NCBI GenBank assembly: GCA_022797935.1
Contig: JAAWLO010000002.1
Coordinates: 1-64,000, forward strand
Length of the DNA: 64,000 bases
Source: Oscillibacter sp.
GTDB lineage: Bacteria > Bacillota > Clostridia > Oscillospirales > Oscillospiraceae
Reading direction: 5' to 3'
Shown here: piece by piece, positions 18,206 through 28,094 of the stretch
Layout: each line of letters begins with the position of its first letter
How positions within the stretch are numbered: the first letter of the stretch is position 1
The notes under the pieces: generated by a model
Told to the model about the DNA's origin: nothing
Databases searched by the model: none
Seen by the model: only the letters and a program-made list of their open reading frames with translations
Program-made: the position numbers and the translations under genes

Positions 18206-19138
18206 ATGCCGGAAAACAAACTCTATCCACCAGAGGGCCTTCGCCCTCCCGCCGCGTTTACCCTTGCCGGCCTGCGGGAAGCCCAGGAAAGCGGCGCGGT
18301 TTTCGAAGCCCCTGTCCAGCGCTGCGGCGTGGACCACACCCTGTACCTCTCCCTGGGCGGGATCCAGGGGCAGATTCCCCGCCGGGAGGCTGTGGCCCCC
18401 TGGATGAGCGGGGCGGAACGGGAGATTGCGGTGCTCTCCCGGGTGGGAAAGCCCACCTGCTTTACCGTCACCGCCCTGGAGGCCGACGAAAAGGGCGCTC
18501 CCGTTGCGGTTCTCTCCCGCCGGGCGGCCCAGGAGCAGGCCATGGATTACTTCCTGGAGCATCTGACGCCGGGGGCCGTCCTCACGGGGCGGATCACCCG
18601 CCTGGAGAGCTTTGGGGCCTTTGTGGACATAGGCTGCGGCATTGTGGCTATGCTGCCCATTGAGCACATCTCGGTCTCCCGCATTGCCCATCCCCGGGAG
18701 CGGTTCCGGACCGGGCAGAAAATCCGGGCGGCGGTGTGGGCCTTCGACCGGGAGGCCCGGCGGATTACGCTGACCCATCGGGAATTGCTGGGGACCTGGC
18801 TGGAAAACGCCAGCCGCTTCCGGCCCGGGGAGACAGTGCGGGGCGTGGTCCGGACGGTGAAGGAGTACGGCAGCTTTATCGAGCTGGCGCCCAACCTCTC
18901 CGGCCTGGCGGAGACCAGGGTGCCTCTGACCGCGGGAGACGGCGTCTCGGTGTACATCAAGAGCATCCGGTCCGACCGGATGAAGGTGAAGCTTCAGGTG
19001 ATCGAGAAGCTGCCTCCCGCACCGCCGGAGCCTCTGCGGTATCAGATCACCGGCGGCGTCCTGGAGCGCTGGACCTACTCCCCGCCGGACTACGAGAGGG
19101 AGCCGGTGGAGACGGTGTTTACAAGTCCTTCCCCTTGA
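18206..19138 (+). CDS. S1 RNA-binding domain protein (ribosomal protein S1-like)
   Basis: 'LTPGAVLTGRITRLESFGAFVDIGCGIVAMLPIEHIS' and a second S1 repeat 'GETVRGVVRTVKEYGSFIELAPNLSGLAE'. Confidence 0.88.
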   Translation: MPENKLYPPEGLRPPAAFTLAGLREAQESGAVFEAPVQRCGVDHTLYLSLGGIQGQIPRREAVAPWMSGAEREIAVLSRVGKPTCFTVTALEADEKGAPVAVLSRRAAQEQAMDYFLEHLTPGAVLTGRITRLESFGAFVDIGCGIVAMLPIEHISVSRIAHPRERFRTGQKIRAAVWAFDREARRITLTHRELLGTWLENASRFRPGETVRGVVRTVKEYGSFIELAPNLSGLAETRVPLTAGDGVSVYIKSIRSDRMKVKLQVIEKLPPAPPEPLRYQITGGVLERWTYSPPDYEREPVETVFTSPSP

Positions 19139-20387
19139 GCTTTTCCCAGTAGGCCTTGGCGGCCTGTTCCGTTTTGTTCTCCCCCCACTGGTAGTACTTC
19201 ACGTCCTTGAGGGCGTCCGGAAGGTATTGCTGGTCCACCCAGTGGCCGGGGAAGAGGTGGGGGTAACGGTAATGCTGCTGGTTGTCGAAACCGGTGGTGT
19301 CGGCGTGGACATTCTGAAGCTGCCGGGGCACGTCCCCGGTGCGGCCCGCCCGGACGTCCGCCCGGGCCTTTCCGATTCCCTCCGTCACGCTGTTGGACTT
19401 GGGGGCGGTGGCCAGGAGAATGGCGGCCTGGGCAAGGGGCAGCTGGGCTTCCGGAAGACCCAGCTGCATGGCGGTGTCCACACAGGCTTTCACAATGGCC
19501 ACGGCCTGGGGATAGGCCATACCCACATCCTCGCTGGCGGAGCAGAGGAGGCGGCGGCAGGGGGTTACCAGGTCCCCGGCCTCCAGGAAGCGGGCCAGGT
19601 AGTGGAGCGCGGCGTCAGGGTCGCTGCCCCGGAGGGATTTCATGAAGGCGGAGGCGATGTCATACAGGGCGTCGCCCCCTTTGTCATAGCGCATGGCGCT
19701 GCGCTGGGAGACCTGGGCGGCGTCCTCTCTGGAAAGAAACAAACCGCCGTTCCTGGGCCGGGCGGCGCTGCTGAGGAGTTCCACGGCGTTGATGGCCTTG
19801 CGCACGTCCCCCCCGCAGGCGGCGGCGATCTGCAGGGGCAGGCCCTCCTCCCAGGAGAGCGGCAGGGGAGACCGCTGTTTTTGGATTTCCAGAGCCCGGA
19901 GGACGGCGGGTTCCGCCTCCTGGGGGGACACGGCTTTGAACTCGAAGACGGTGCTGCGGCTAAGGAGGGCGCTGTAGACATAAAAATAGGGATTTTCCGT
20001 GGTGGAGGCAATGAGGGTCAGCTTGCCGTTCTCCATGAATTCCAGAAGGCTCTGCTGCTGCTTTTTGTTGAAATACTGAATCTCATCCAGGTACAGCAGC
20101 ACGCCGCCGGGAGTCAGCAGGGTGTCCGTCTCGGCGAGAATTGCCTTGACGTCCTGCAGGGAAGCGGTGGTGGCGTTGAGGCGGTAGAGGGTCTTGTGGG
20201 TCTGTTGGGCGACAAGGTTGGCAATGGTGGTTTTGCCGGTGCCGGAGGGACCGTAAAAGACCATGTTGGCTTCCGTGCCGCCTTCAATCAGACGGCGGAG
20301 CACTGCGCCGGGGGCCAGAAGGTGGCGCTGGCCGACGACCTCGTCCAGGGTTTTGGGGCGGATTTCATCCGCCAGGGGGCGCTGCAT
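19119..20387 (-). CDS. rarA: Replication-associated recombination protein A (RarA/MgsA AAA ATPase)
   Basis: 'PLADEIRPKTLDEVVGQRHLLAPG', 'MVFYGPSGTGKTTIANL', 'YLDEIQYFNKKQQQSLL'. Confidence 0.93.
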   Translation of the reverse strand: MQRPLADEIRPKTLDEVVGQRHLLAPGAVLRRLIEGGTEANMVFYGPSGTGKTTIANLVAQQTHKTLYRLNATTASLQDVKAILAETDTLLTPGGVLLYLDEIQYFNKKQQQSLLEFMENGKLTLIASTTENPYFYVYSALLSRSTVFEFKAVSPQEAEPAVLRALEIQKQRSPLPLSWEEGLPLQIAAACGGDVRKAINAVELLSSAARPRNGGLFLSREDAAQVSQRSAMRYDKGGDALYDIASAFMKSLRGSDPDAALHYLARFLEAGDLVTPCRRLLCSASEDVGMAYPQAVAIVKACVDTAMQLGLPEAQLPLAQAAILLATAPKSNSVTEGIGKARADVRAGRTGDVPRQLQNVHADTTGFDNQQHYRYPHLFPGHWVDQQYLPDALKDVKYYQWGENKTEQAAKAYWEKLKGKDL

Positions 20388-20514
20388 GGCGGTCCCTCCT
20401 TTTTGGTTTGTGGGAAGGGATTATATCATACCGGCGGCGGAATTTCCAGCCGGTACGGGAAAATCTTTTGTGAACGGACCCGCAGGGCGGCGTGGTTCAG
20501 GAACGTCCCGCGTC

Positions 20515-21276
20515 TTACAGCCAGAGGCCCCAGTCGCCATAGTCGAATTTGCCGCTGCCGTGACGGAGCTTTCCGCCGGACTGGAGCTGGCGGAAGGCGT
20601 CCCGCATCCGGGTCAGGATTTCCGGCTGTATGTCCAGGGAATGGTGCCCGGGGAAGACCCGCCTGACGGGCAGGGCCGCGGCTTTCTCCAGGGAGGCGAG
20701 ATAGGCCTCCGGGTCCGTGGAGGGATAATAGGCGAAGAGGACATCCTTGTAAACCAGGTCGCCGGTAAACAGATATCCCCGTTCCGCCTCCCAGAAGCAC
20801 AGGTGCCCGGGGGAGTGGCCCGGCGTGTGCAGCGCCGTAACCCTCCGGTCTCCCAGGTCAAGAACGTCCCCGTCCGCCAGAAGACGGGAAGGCGTGCCCT
20901 GGAAGAGCTCATAATTTCTCACATCAAATCCGGCGGGCGGGTCACAGCGGTCCAGAACCATCTCCCGGATGGTCTCAAGGGACAGCGGAAAACCGCCCTT
21001 CAGCCAGTCCAGCTCCGCGGCGTGGGCGCAGAAATCCGGAAAGGATTTGTGGCCGCCGATGTGATCCCAGTGGATGTGGGTGGCGGCTGCTGTAACGGGG
21101 TTGGCGGTCAGCTTTTGTATTTCCGGGGAGATGTCCGAGATGCCCAGGCCCGTGTCAATCAGCAGGCTTCGTCCGGTTCCGTTCAGCAGGTAGCAGTGGG
21201 TCTCCTCCCAGTGCCGGTATTCGCTGATGCAGTAGGTCTGAGAGTCTATTTGGTCAAGGGTGAACCAGCCGTCCAT
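20515..21276 (-). CDS. MBL-fold metallo-hydrolase
   Basis: 'AAATHIHWDHIGGHKSF' and 'TALHTPGHSPGHLCFWE' metal-binding motifs. Confidence 0.9.
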   Translation of the reverse strand: MDGWFTLDQIDSQTYCISEYRHWEETHCYLLNGTGRSLLIDTGLGISDISPEIQKLTANPVTAAATHIHWDHIGGHKSFPDFCAHAAELDWLKGGFPLSLETIREMVLDRCDPPAGFDVRNYELFQGTPSRLLADGDVLDLGDRRVTALHTPGHSPGHLCFWEAERGYLFTGDLVYKDVLFAYYPSTDPEAYLASLEKAAALPVRRVFPGHHSLDIQPEILTRMRDAFRQLQSGGKLRHGSGKFDYGDWGLWL

Positions 21277-21643
21277 GTTCGGCTCCTTTCTTCGTGAAAC
21301 GCCGCCGCTTAAACAAACCCATAACGGTCTCGCCGGACCCGTCACAAAAGGCGAAGCGGCTTCGGTCCAGATGGTTGTCTTCCGTGAGGGAGGTATCAGT
21401 TGTTCAGTATAGCACATCCCTCCGGCCCAGGCAAGCGCCGGAACGGCAGTACAGATCTTTTCTCTTCCGGACGGACAAAAAGATTTTTAGTATAATAAAT
21501 TCACAATGCGGACGATATTACTAATAATGAGTACAATCGTCTCTTCCCATTCGCGCTTGGCGGGCCTACAATAAAACACAGATGGAACTTGAAAATTTTT
21601 CAAATGAGCGGCGGATTTTTCTGTATTGAAAGGAGCGGTTTTT

Positions 21644-22672
21644 ATGTCCATTCTTGTCACCGGCGGCGCGGGTTATATCGGCAGCCATACCTGCGTGGAA
21701 CTCATTCAGGCGGGCTATGAGGTTCTTGTGGCGGACAACCTCTACAACTCCAGCGAGGAGGCCATCCGCCGGGTGGAAAAGATTGTGGGAAAGAAGATTC
21801 CCTTCTTCCAGACCGAGCTCTGCGATATGGAGCAGGTGGAAGCCCTCTTCGCCCAGCACCCGGACATTGACTCCGTGATGCACTTCGCCGGGCTCAAGGC
21901 CGTGGGCGAGAGCGTCGCCAAGCCTCTGGAGTACTATTCCAACAACCTCATCAGCACCCTCTACCTCCTTCAGGCCATGCGGAAACACGGCGTGAAGAAC
22001 TTCGTCTTCTCCTCCTCCGCCACGGTCTACGGCGACCCGGCCACCGTGCCCATCCGGGAGGACTTCCCCGTGGGCGGCACCACGAATCCCTACGGCACCA
22101 CCAAGCTCTTCCAGGAGCGCATTCTCTCCGATTACTGCGCGGCGGACCCCAGCCTGAACGTGGCCCTGCTGCGCTACTTCAACCCCATCGGAGCCCATGA
22201 GAGCGGCCTCATTGGCGAGGACCCCAACGGCATCCCCAACAACCTGGTGCCCTACATCGCCAAAGTGGCGGTGGGGGAACTGGAAAAGGTCCATGTTTAC
22301 GGCAATGATTACAACACCCCCGACGGCACCGGCGTCCGGGATTACATTCATGTCGTCGACCTGGCCAAGGGCCATGTGGCCGCCCTGAAGAAGCTGAAGA
22401 CCAACTGCGGCCTCTTCATCTGCAACCTGGGCACCGGCAACGGATACAGCGTTCTGGACGTGCTCCACGCCTACGAAAAGGCCTGCGGCAAGACCCTGCC
22501 CTACGTGATGGACCCCCGCCGCCCCGGCGATATCGCCACCTGCTACGCTGACCCCGCCAAGGCCCTGAGCGAGCTGGGCTGGAAGGCGGAGCTGGGCATT
22601 GAGGAGATGTGCGCTTCCTCCTGGAAGTGGCAGTCCATGAATCCCAACGGATATAAGGGAGGTTCCAAATGA
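21644..22672 (+). CDS. galE: UDP-glucose/UDP-HexNAc 4-epimerase
   Basis: 'SILVTGGAGYIGSHTCVELI', 'YGTTKLFQERIL'. Confidence 0.95.
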   Translation: MSILVTGGAGYIGSHTCVELIQAGYEVLVADNLYNSSEEAIRRVEKIVGKKIPFFQTELCDMEQVEALFAQHPDIDSVMHFAGLKAVGESVAKPLEYYSNNLISTLYLLQAMRKHGVKNFVFSSSATVYGDPATVPIREDFPVGGTTNPYGTTKLFQERILSDYCAADPSLNVALLRYFNPIGAHESGLIGEDPNGIPNNLVPYIAKVAVGELEKVHVYGNDYNTPDGTGVRDYIHVVDLAKGHVAALKKLKTNCGLFICNLGTGNGYSVLDVLHAYEKACGKTLPYVMDPRRPGDIATCYADPAKALSELGWKAELGIEEMCASSWKWQSMNPNGYKGGSK

Positions 22673-23589
22673 GCAAGCCTGTTCTGGTCATCATGGCCGC
22701 CGGCATGGGCAGCCGGTACGGCGGCCTCAAGCAGCTGGACCCTGTGGGGAATCACGGCCAGCTCATCATTGATTATTCCATTTACGATGCCCGCCGGGCG
22801 GGTTTTGAGACGGTGATTTTCGTCATCAAGCCGGAGATTGAGGCGGACTTCAAGGCCTGCATTGGCGACCGGGTGTCCAAGGTGATGGACGTCCGGTATG
22901 CCTTCCAGCTGAAGGAGGACCTGCCGGAGGGCTACGCGGTTCCGGATGTGCGCCAGAAGCCCTGGGGCACCGCCCACGCCGCCCTGGCGGCCCGGAAGCT
23001 GGTGGACGGTCCCTTTGCCGTCATCAACGCCGACGATTATTACGGTCCCGAGGCCTTCCGGGAGATTTACGCCTACCTCTCCTCCCACGCCGACGGGGCG
23101 CTTTATGAATATGTCATGGTGGGCTACCTGCTGAAGAACACCGTCACGGAGAACGGCACCGTGGCCCGGGGCGTCTGCGAGGAGACGGAAGACCAGTTCC
23201 TCACCCGGGTGACCGAGCGGACGAAAATCGAGAAGGGCGAGCCGCCCCGCTATACCGAGGACGACGGGGCAACCTGGACGGACCTGCCCGGGGACACCAT
23301 TGTCTCCATGAACATGTGGGGCTTTACCCGCAGTTTCCTGGACGAGGCCTGGAACCGCTTCCCCGCCTTCCTGGACAAGGCCCTGGCGGAAAACCCCGCC
23401 AAAGCGGAATACTTCCTGCCCACGGTGGTCAGCCAGCTCATTGACGAGGGCAAGGCCCGGGTGAAGGTTCTGCGGAGCGAGGACAAGTGGTACGGCGTTA
23501 CCTACCGGGAGGACAAGCCCACGGTGGTGAACGCCATTGCGGAAAAGACAAAGGCCGGCCTCTATCCGGACCGGCTGTGGGAGGGCTGA
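22669..23589 (+). CDS. Sugar-1-phosphate nucleotidyltransferase family protein
   Basis: 'VLVIMAAGMGSRYGGLKQLDPVG' NTP_transferase signature; ATGA overlap with galE. Confidence 0.88.
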   Translation: MSKPVLVIMAAGMGSRYGGLKQLDPVGNHGQLIIDYSIYDARRAGFETVIFVIKPEIEADFKACIGDRVSKVMDVRYAFQLKEDLPEGYAVPDVRQKPWGTAHAALAARKLVDGPFAVINADDYYGPEAFREIYAYLSSHADGALYEYVMVGYLLKNTVTENGTVARGVCEETEDQFLTRVTERTKIEKGEPPRYTEDDGATWTDLPGDTIVSMNMWGFTRSFLDEAWNRFPAFLDKALAENPAKAEYFLPTVVSQLIDEGKARVKVLRSEDKWYGVTYREDKPTVVNAIAEKTKAGLYPDRLWEG

Positions 23590-23590
23590 G

Positions 23591-24703
23591 ATGAGCGCCG
23601 CAGAAGAGAGACTGCAGGAGGCTCTGGCGGGCTTTGACTTCGGCGCGCCGGTGGCCGGCGCCCTGCGCTACGGCAAGGGCCATATCAACGACACGTTCTG
23701 TGTCCACACCCAGCCGGAAGAGGGCCCCTGCCGCCGTTTCATCCTTCAGCGGATGAGCGCCGCCGCCTTCAAGCACCCGGACGAGCTGATGGAGAACATC
23801 CTGGGGGTGACGGAGTTTCTGGGCCGGCGGATTGCGCAGGACGGCGGAGACCGGAGCCGGGAGGCCCTGACCGTCCTCCGTCCCCGGAACGGCGAGGCCT
23901 TTTTCACGGACAGTGAAGGCGGGGCGTGGCGGGTGTATCCCTTCGTGGAGCATACCATCTGCTATCAGTCGGCGGAGTCGGCGGAGCTGTTTGCCGCCTC
24001 CGGACGGGCCTTCGGCCGGTTCCAGCAGCTGTTGGGCGGCTACCCGGCGGAGACGCTTCACGAGACCATTCCCAACTTCCACAACACCGAGGACCGGCTG
24101 GTCAAGTTTCGGGCCGCCCTGGAGGCGGACGCCCTGGGCCGGGCCAAGGACTGCGGGCCGGAGATTCAGTTTGTGCTGGACCGGGCGGCGGATTGTTCCG
24201 TGGCCCTGGAGGCCATGCGGGCGGGGAAGCTGCCCCTTCGGGTCACCCACAATGACACGAAGCTGAACAACGTCCTGATGGACGAGACAACCCGGGAGGG
24301 CGTGTGCATTATTGACCTGGATACCGTCATGCCGGGACTGGTAATTTACGACTTCGGCGATTCCATCCGGTTTGGCGCCAACCACAGCGCCGAGGATGAG
24401 CGGGACCTGAGCAAGGTGAATCTGGACGTGGACCTCTTTGCCGCCTACACCGGCGCCTTCCTGGAGGGCGCGGGGGGCGCGCTGACCAATCCGGAGATCG
24501 AATACCTGCCCTGGGGAGCCAAGCTGATGACCCTGGAGTGCGGAATGCGTTTTCTGACGGATTACCTGGAGGGGGACCACTATTTCCATACCCAGCGGGA
24601 GGGGCAGAATCTGGACCGCTGCCGCACCCAGTTCAAGCTGGTCTCTGATATGGAGGCTCACTGGGAAGAACTGGAAAAAATCGCAAAGCAGTATCAGACA
24701 TGA
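23591..24703 (+). CDS. N-acetylhexosamine 1-kinase-like phosphotransferase (NahK/LnpB family)
   Basis: APH-fold motif 'LRVTHNDTKLNNVLMDETTREGVCIIDLDTVMPGLVIYDFGDSIRFGAN'. Confidence 0.85.
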   Translation: MSAAEERLQEALAGFDFGAPVAGALRYGKGHINDTFCVHTQPEEGPCRRFILQRMSAAAFKHPDELMENILGVTEFLGRRIAQDGGDRSREALTVLRPRNGEAFFTDSEGGAWRVYPFVEHTICYQSAESAELFAASGRAFGRFQQLLGGYPAETLHETIPNFHNTEDRLVKFRAALEADALGRAKDCGPEIQFVLDRAADCSVALEAMRAGKLPLRVTHNDTKLNNVLMDETTREGVCIIDLDTVMPGLVIYDFGDSIRFGANHSAEDERDLSKVNLDVDLFAAYTGAFLEGAGGALTNPEIEYLPWGAKLMTLECGMRFLTDYLEGDHYFHTQREGQNLDRCRTQFKLVSDMEAHWEELEKIAKQYQT

Positions 24704-25557
24704 ATATCCGGTTCGACGAAGAGCGGCTGCGCAAGCTGATTGCCAATCTCAACATCCTCACCGGCCTGCCCGCCAACATTCTGGACCCGGAGGGACGGGA
24801 CATCAACCTCTTCCGGGGCCATCCGCCTTTCTGCCGGATGCTCAACGACCTGCCGGAGGGCCACGCCCGCTGCGTTGCCTGCGACATGTGTAAAATCCGC
24901 CATTACACGGCGGAAAAAGGATTTCAGTTCTACCGCTGCCATGCCGGCATCTGCGAGGCCATCATGCCCCTCTTTGACAAAAAGCGGCCCTTGGCCTATC
25001 TGGCCTTCGGCTGCTATCTGGATGAGAGTCCACGAGAGGAGCAGTGGGCGCAGACGATGGCGACTCTGGACTGGTACCCCGGGGACCTGGCGGCCCTGCG
25101 GGATGCCTTCTTCCAATTCCGCCAGTACTCCGAGCGGGAGGTGCGGGCCTATGCGGAGACGCTGGAGGCCCTGTCCTCCTATATTCAGCTCAAGGGCATG
25201 ATCCTCCAGACGGAGCAGAGCGACCTTCAGAAGCTGGAGCTGCATCTGGAGCAGCACTACATGGAAAAGCTTTCCCTGGAGTCCATTTCCCAGCAGCTCC
25301 ATATTGGCCGGACAAAGCTCTGCGCCCTGGCGAAGGAGCTCTCCGGCGGGCGGACCCTCTCCTGGCTCATTACGCAGCGCCGGATCAACGCCGCCAAGCG
25401 GCTGCTGCTGCAGAGCGGCATGCCCATCTCCGCCGTGGGGGAGGCCGTGGGTATTAGTGATTATAACTATTTTTCCAAGGTGTTCCGCACCGTCACGGGC
25501 ATGACGCCCAGCGCCTACCGGAAAAACTGCCGGAATACGCCCACAGATTTCAGCTAA
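24700..25557 (+). CDS. PocR-domain AraC-family transcriptional regulator
   Basis: PocR-like 'LNILTGLPANILDPEGRDINLF...CRM...CVACDMCKIRHYTAEKGFQFYRCHAGICEAIMP'; C-terminal AraC HTH; ATGA overlap with upstream gene. Confidence 0.9.
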   Translation: MNIRFDEERLRKLIANLNILTGLPANILDPEGRDINLFRGHPPFCRMLNDLPEGHARCVACDMCKIRHYTAEKGFQFYRCHAGICEAIMPLFDKKRPLAYLAFGCYLDESPREEQWAQTMATLDWYPGDLAALRDAFFQFRQYSEREVRAYAETLEALSSYIQLKGMILQTEQSDLQKLELHLEQHYMEKLSLESISQQLHIGRTKLCALAKELSGGRTLSWLITQRRINAAKRLLLQSGMPISAVGEAVGISDYNYFSKVFRTVTGMTPSAYRKNCRNTPTDFS

Positions 25558-25566
25558 TTCCTACAA

Positions 25567-25606
25567 GCCAGCCAGCCGGATGCCCCGGCTGGTTGGTTAA
25601 TTTTTT
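25567..25606 (+). terminator. Terminator after AraC-type regulator
   Basis: ccagccagccgg-atg-ccccggctggttgg then aattttttg. Confidence 0.75.
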
Positions 25607-25797
25607 GTCGAAGTGCCGCCTTTTTTGATTATTCTCCGCAAAACGGACGATTTTTCTATAAACCGGACGGAATGCTCTATTATTTACAAAATATACAAGT
25701 ATAATTTTAAGAAAGAGGGGGCCTTTGTGGATTCTTCCCATAGCCCCCGCTGTGCGGCCCGCACAGCAGTAATTTTTAGAAGAAGAGGAGAATGACG

Positions 25798-27081
25798 ATG
25801 AAAAAGTTTCTTGCAGCGCTGCTCGCCCTGGTAATGGTTCTGGCTTTGGCCGGATGCGGCGGCGGCGGCAGCGACAGCGGTACGACCCCTCCCAGCGGTA
25901 GCGGTGACGCCGCCCCCGCCGGGACCGGCGAGAAGATCGACATCAATGTCGTCGCCGCTCAGTACGGTCAGAACACCACCCAGTGGTGGGCCGACTTCCA
26001 GGACGCCTTCAACGCCGAGTATGAGAACATCAACCTGACCGTAGAGGTAATCTCCTGGAACGACATTGCCACTGTGGTCAACACCCGCGTGTCCAACAAC
26101 CAGGCCCCCGACATCCTGAATATCGACGTGTTCGCCGCCTATCAGGACGACGGCCTGCTGCTCCCGGCAGAGGAGTATGTCTCTGCGGAGACCTATGCCA
26201 AGTTCTATCCCGCCTTCCTGGAGCAGTCCGAAGTGGACGGCACCATCTGGGCGATTCCCGACCTGGCTTCCGCCCGCGCCCTGTACTATAACCAGGATAT
26301 CCTGACGGCCGCCGGTGTGGAAGTTCCCACCACTTGGGAAGAGCTGGAGGCCGCCTGCGCCGCCATCAAGGCCTATAACCCCGACATCTATCCCTGGGGC
26401 ATTGACATGACCACCGACGAGGGCCAGGCCGCCTTCGCTTACTACATCTGGAACAACGGCGGCGACTTCACCGACGCCGACGGCAACTGGACCCTCAACA
26501 GCCCCGAGAACGTGGAGGCCATTGAATACGCCATCGGCCTGGTGGAGAAGGGCTACACCAACACCGACCCCGCCAATGAGACCCGCTACACCCTGCAGGA
26601 CCTCTTCGGCGCGGGCCAGCTGGCCATGATGATCGGACCCAACTCCATCCCCACCTATGTCAAGACCAACGGCTTTGAGGTCAATTACGCCACCGCTCCT
26701 ATTCCCACCAACGGCGGCAAGGAGTCCGTTTCCGCCGGCGTTATGGACCGCTTCATGTGCTTCGACAACGGTCATTCTCCCGAGAAGATCGAGGCCATCA
26801 AGACCTTCTTTGACTATTTCTATGAGGATCAGCGGTACTCCGACTGGGTTCTGATGGAAGACTTCCTGCCCGCCACCTCCAGCGGCGGTGAGATCGTGGC
26901 TGCCGCCGACGAGCGCATGGCCGCCTGGGTCGATATCGTGGGCAGCTGCAAGTTCTATCCCACTGCCAAGGCCGAGTGGGACGACGTGAAGCAGGGCGTC
27001 ATCAGCGTGGAGCAGAACGCGCTGCTGGGCGGCAACGTTCAGGAGCTGCTGGACGCGCTCCAGAGCCAGATTGCCGGCTAA
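25798..27081 (+). CDS. Sugar ABC transporter extracellular substrate-binding lipoprotein
   Basis: Lipobox LALAGCGGGG; SBP_bac_1 type sequence. Confidence 0.93.
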   Translation: MKKFLAALLALVMVLALAGCGGGGSDSGTTPPSGSGDAAPAGTGEKIDINVVAAQYGQNTTQWWADFQDAFNAEYENINLTVEVISWNDIATVVNTRVSNNQAPDILNIDVFAAYQDDGLLLPAEEYVSAETYAKFYPAFLEQSEVDGTIWAIPDLASARALYYNQDILTAAGVEVPTTWEELEAACAAIKAYNPDIYPWGIDMTTDEGQAAFAYYIWNNGGDFTDADGNWTLNSPENVEAIEYAIGLVEKGYTNTDPANETRYTLQDLFGAGQLAMMIGPNSIPTYVKTNGFEVNYATAPIPTNGGKESVSAGVMDRFMCFDNGHSPEKIEAIKTFFDYFYEDQRYSDWVLMEDFLPATSSGGEIVAAADERMAAWVDIVGSCKFYPTAKAEWDDVKQGVISVEQNALLGGNVQELLDALQSQIAG

Positions 27082-27112
27082 AAGGCCATTCGGAAAAGAG
27101 ACAGACAGCCGG

Positions 27113-27143
27113 GGGGGCCGGGTCGCTTTGGCCCGGTCCCCTC
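27113..27143 (+). promoter_or_regulatory. Intercistronic stem-loop between SBP and permease genes
   Basis: gggggccggg-tcgctttgg-cccggtcccc (one G.U); no strong T tract. Confidence 0.5.
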
Positions 27144-27188
27144 TTCTTGTGAACAGAAAGACCAGAAATAAAACAGGGAGGTGTCTCC

Positions 27189-28094
27189 GTGGAGCAGAAT
27201 CAAAAATCCTCTGGGAAAAAAATCTTCCGCGCGGTGGAACCATATATCTGGATTGCCCCCAGTATCATCCTGATGGCCATTTTCATCCTCACCCCCATTG
27301 TGACCGTGTTCCAGATGTCCATGAGCGATGTCAGCCGGGCAGGGCGGATCAAGGGCTTCAACGGTGTGGAAAACTTCCAAAGCGTAATCAACAATCCCGC
27401 CTTCGGTCTGGTGCTGAAAAATACCCTGGTGTGGACCATCGCCGTGGTGGTAATCTCCACTGTGCTGGGCTTCATGCTGGCCCTGGTGCTGAACAATCAG
27501 TTCCGGGGACGGAAAATCGCCCGGGCCATTGTGGTCTTCCCCTGGGCGACCACGCTGGTCATTCAGGCCAGTGTCTGGAATTTTATTATCAACACCGATT
27601 ACGGTACGTTGAATACACTTTTGTTAAAACTTCGCGTTATTGACCGGGCGGTGAATTGGACTTCCACGCCGGAAATCTATTTTGCCTGGGAAATCGCCTG
27701 CGGCATCTTCGTCACGATTCCCTTTGTCACCTTCTGCGTCCTTTCCGGACTGCAGAGCATTGACACCTCCTTCTATGAGGCGGCCACTGTGGACGGGGCC
27801 AACTACTGGCAGAAGCTGTTCAGCATCACCCTGCCGCTGGTGAAATCCTCTCTGACGGTGTCCACAGTGCTGAATATCATCTACGTCTTCAACTCCTTCC
27901 CCATCATTTGGACCATGACCAAGGGCGACCCTGCCAACCACACGGACACCCTTGTGACATATCTCTATAAGCTGGCCTTCTACAACGGCCGGCAGGGCGA
28001 AGCGGCTGCGGTGTCCGTAATCGGCTTCCTGATTCTGCTGCTGTGCGCCAGTGTGTACATGATCTACACCCTGCGGAAAGGAGATGACAACTGA
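27189..28094 (+). CDS. Sugar ABC transporter permease (MalF/UgpA type)
   Basis: Six-TM permease, EAA-like 'FYEAATVDGANYWQKLFSITLPL'. Confidence 0.93.
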   Translation: MEQNQKSSGKKIFRAVEPYIWIAPSIILMAIFILTPIVTVFQMSMSDVSRAGRIKGFNGVENFQSVINNPAFGLVLKNTLVWTIAVVVISTVLGFMLALVLNNQFRGRKIARAIVVFPWATTLVIQASVWNFIINTDYGTLNTLLLKLRVIDRAVNWTSTPEIYFAWEIACGIFVTIPFVTFCVLSGLQSIDTSFYEAATVDGANYWQKLFSITLPLVKSSLTVSTVLNIIYVFNSFPIIWTMTKGDPANHTDTLVTYLYKLAFYNGRQGEAAAVSVIGFLILLLCASVYMIYTLRKGDDN

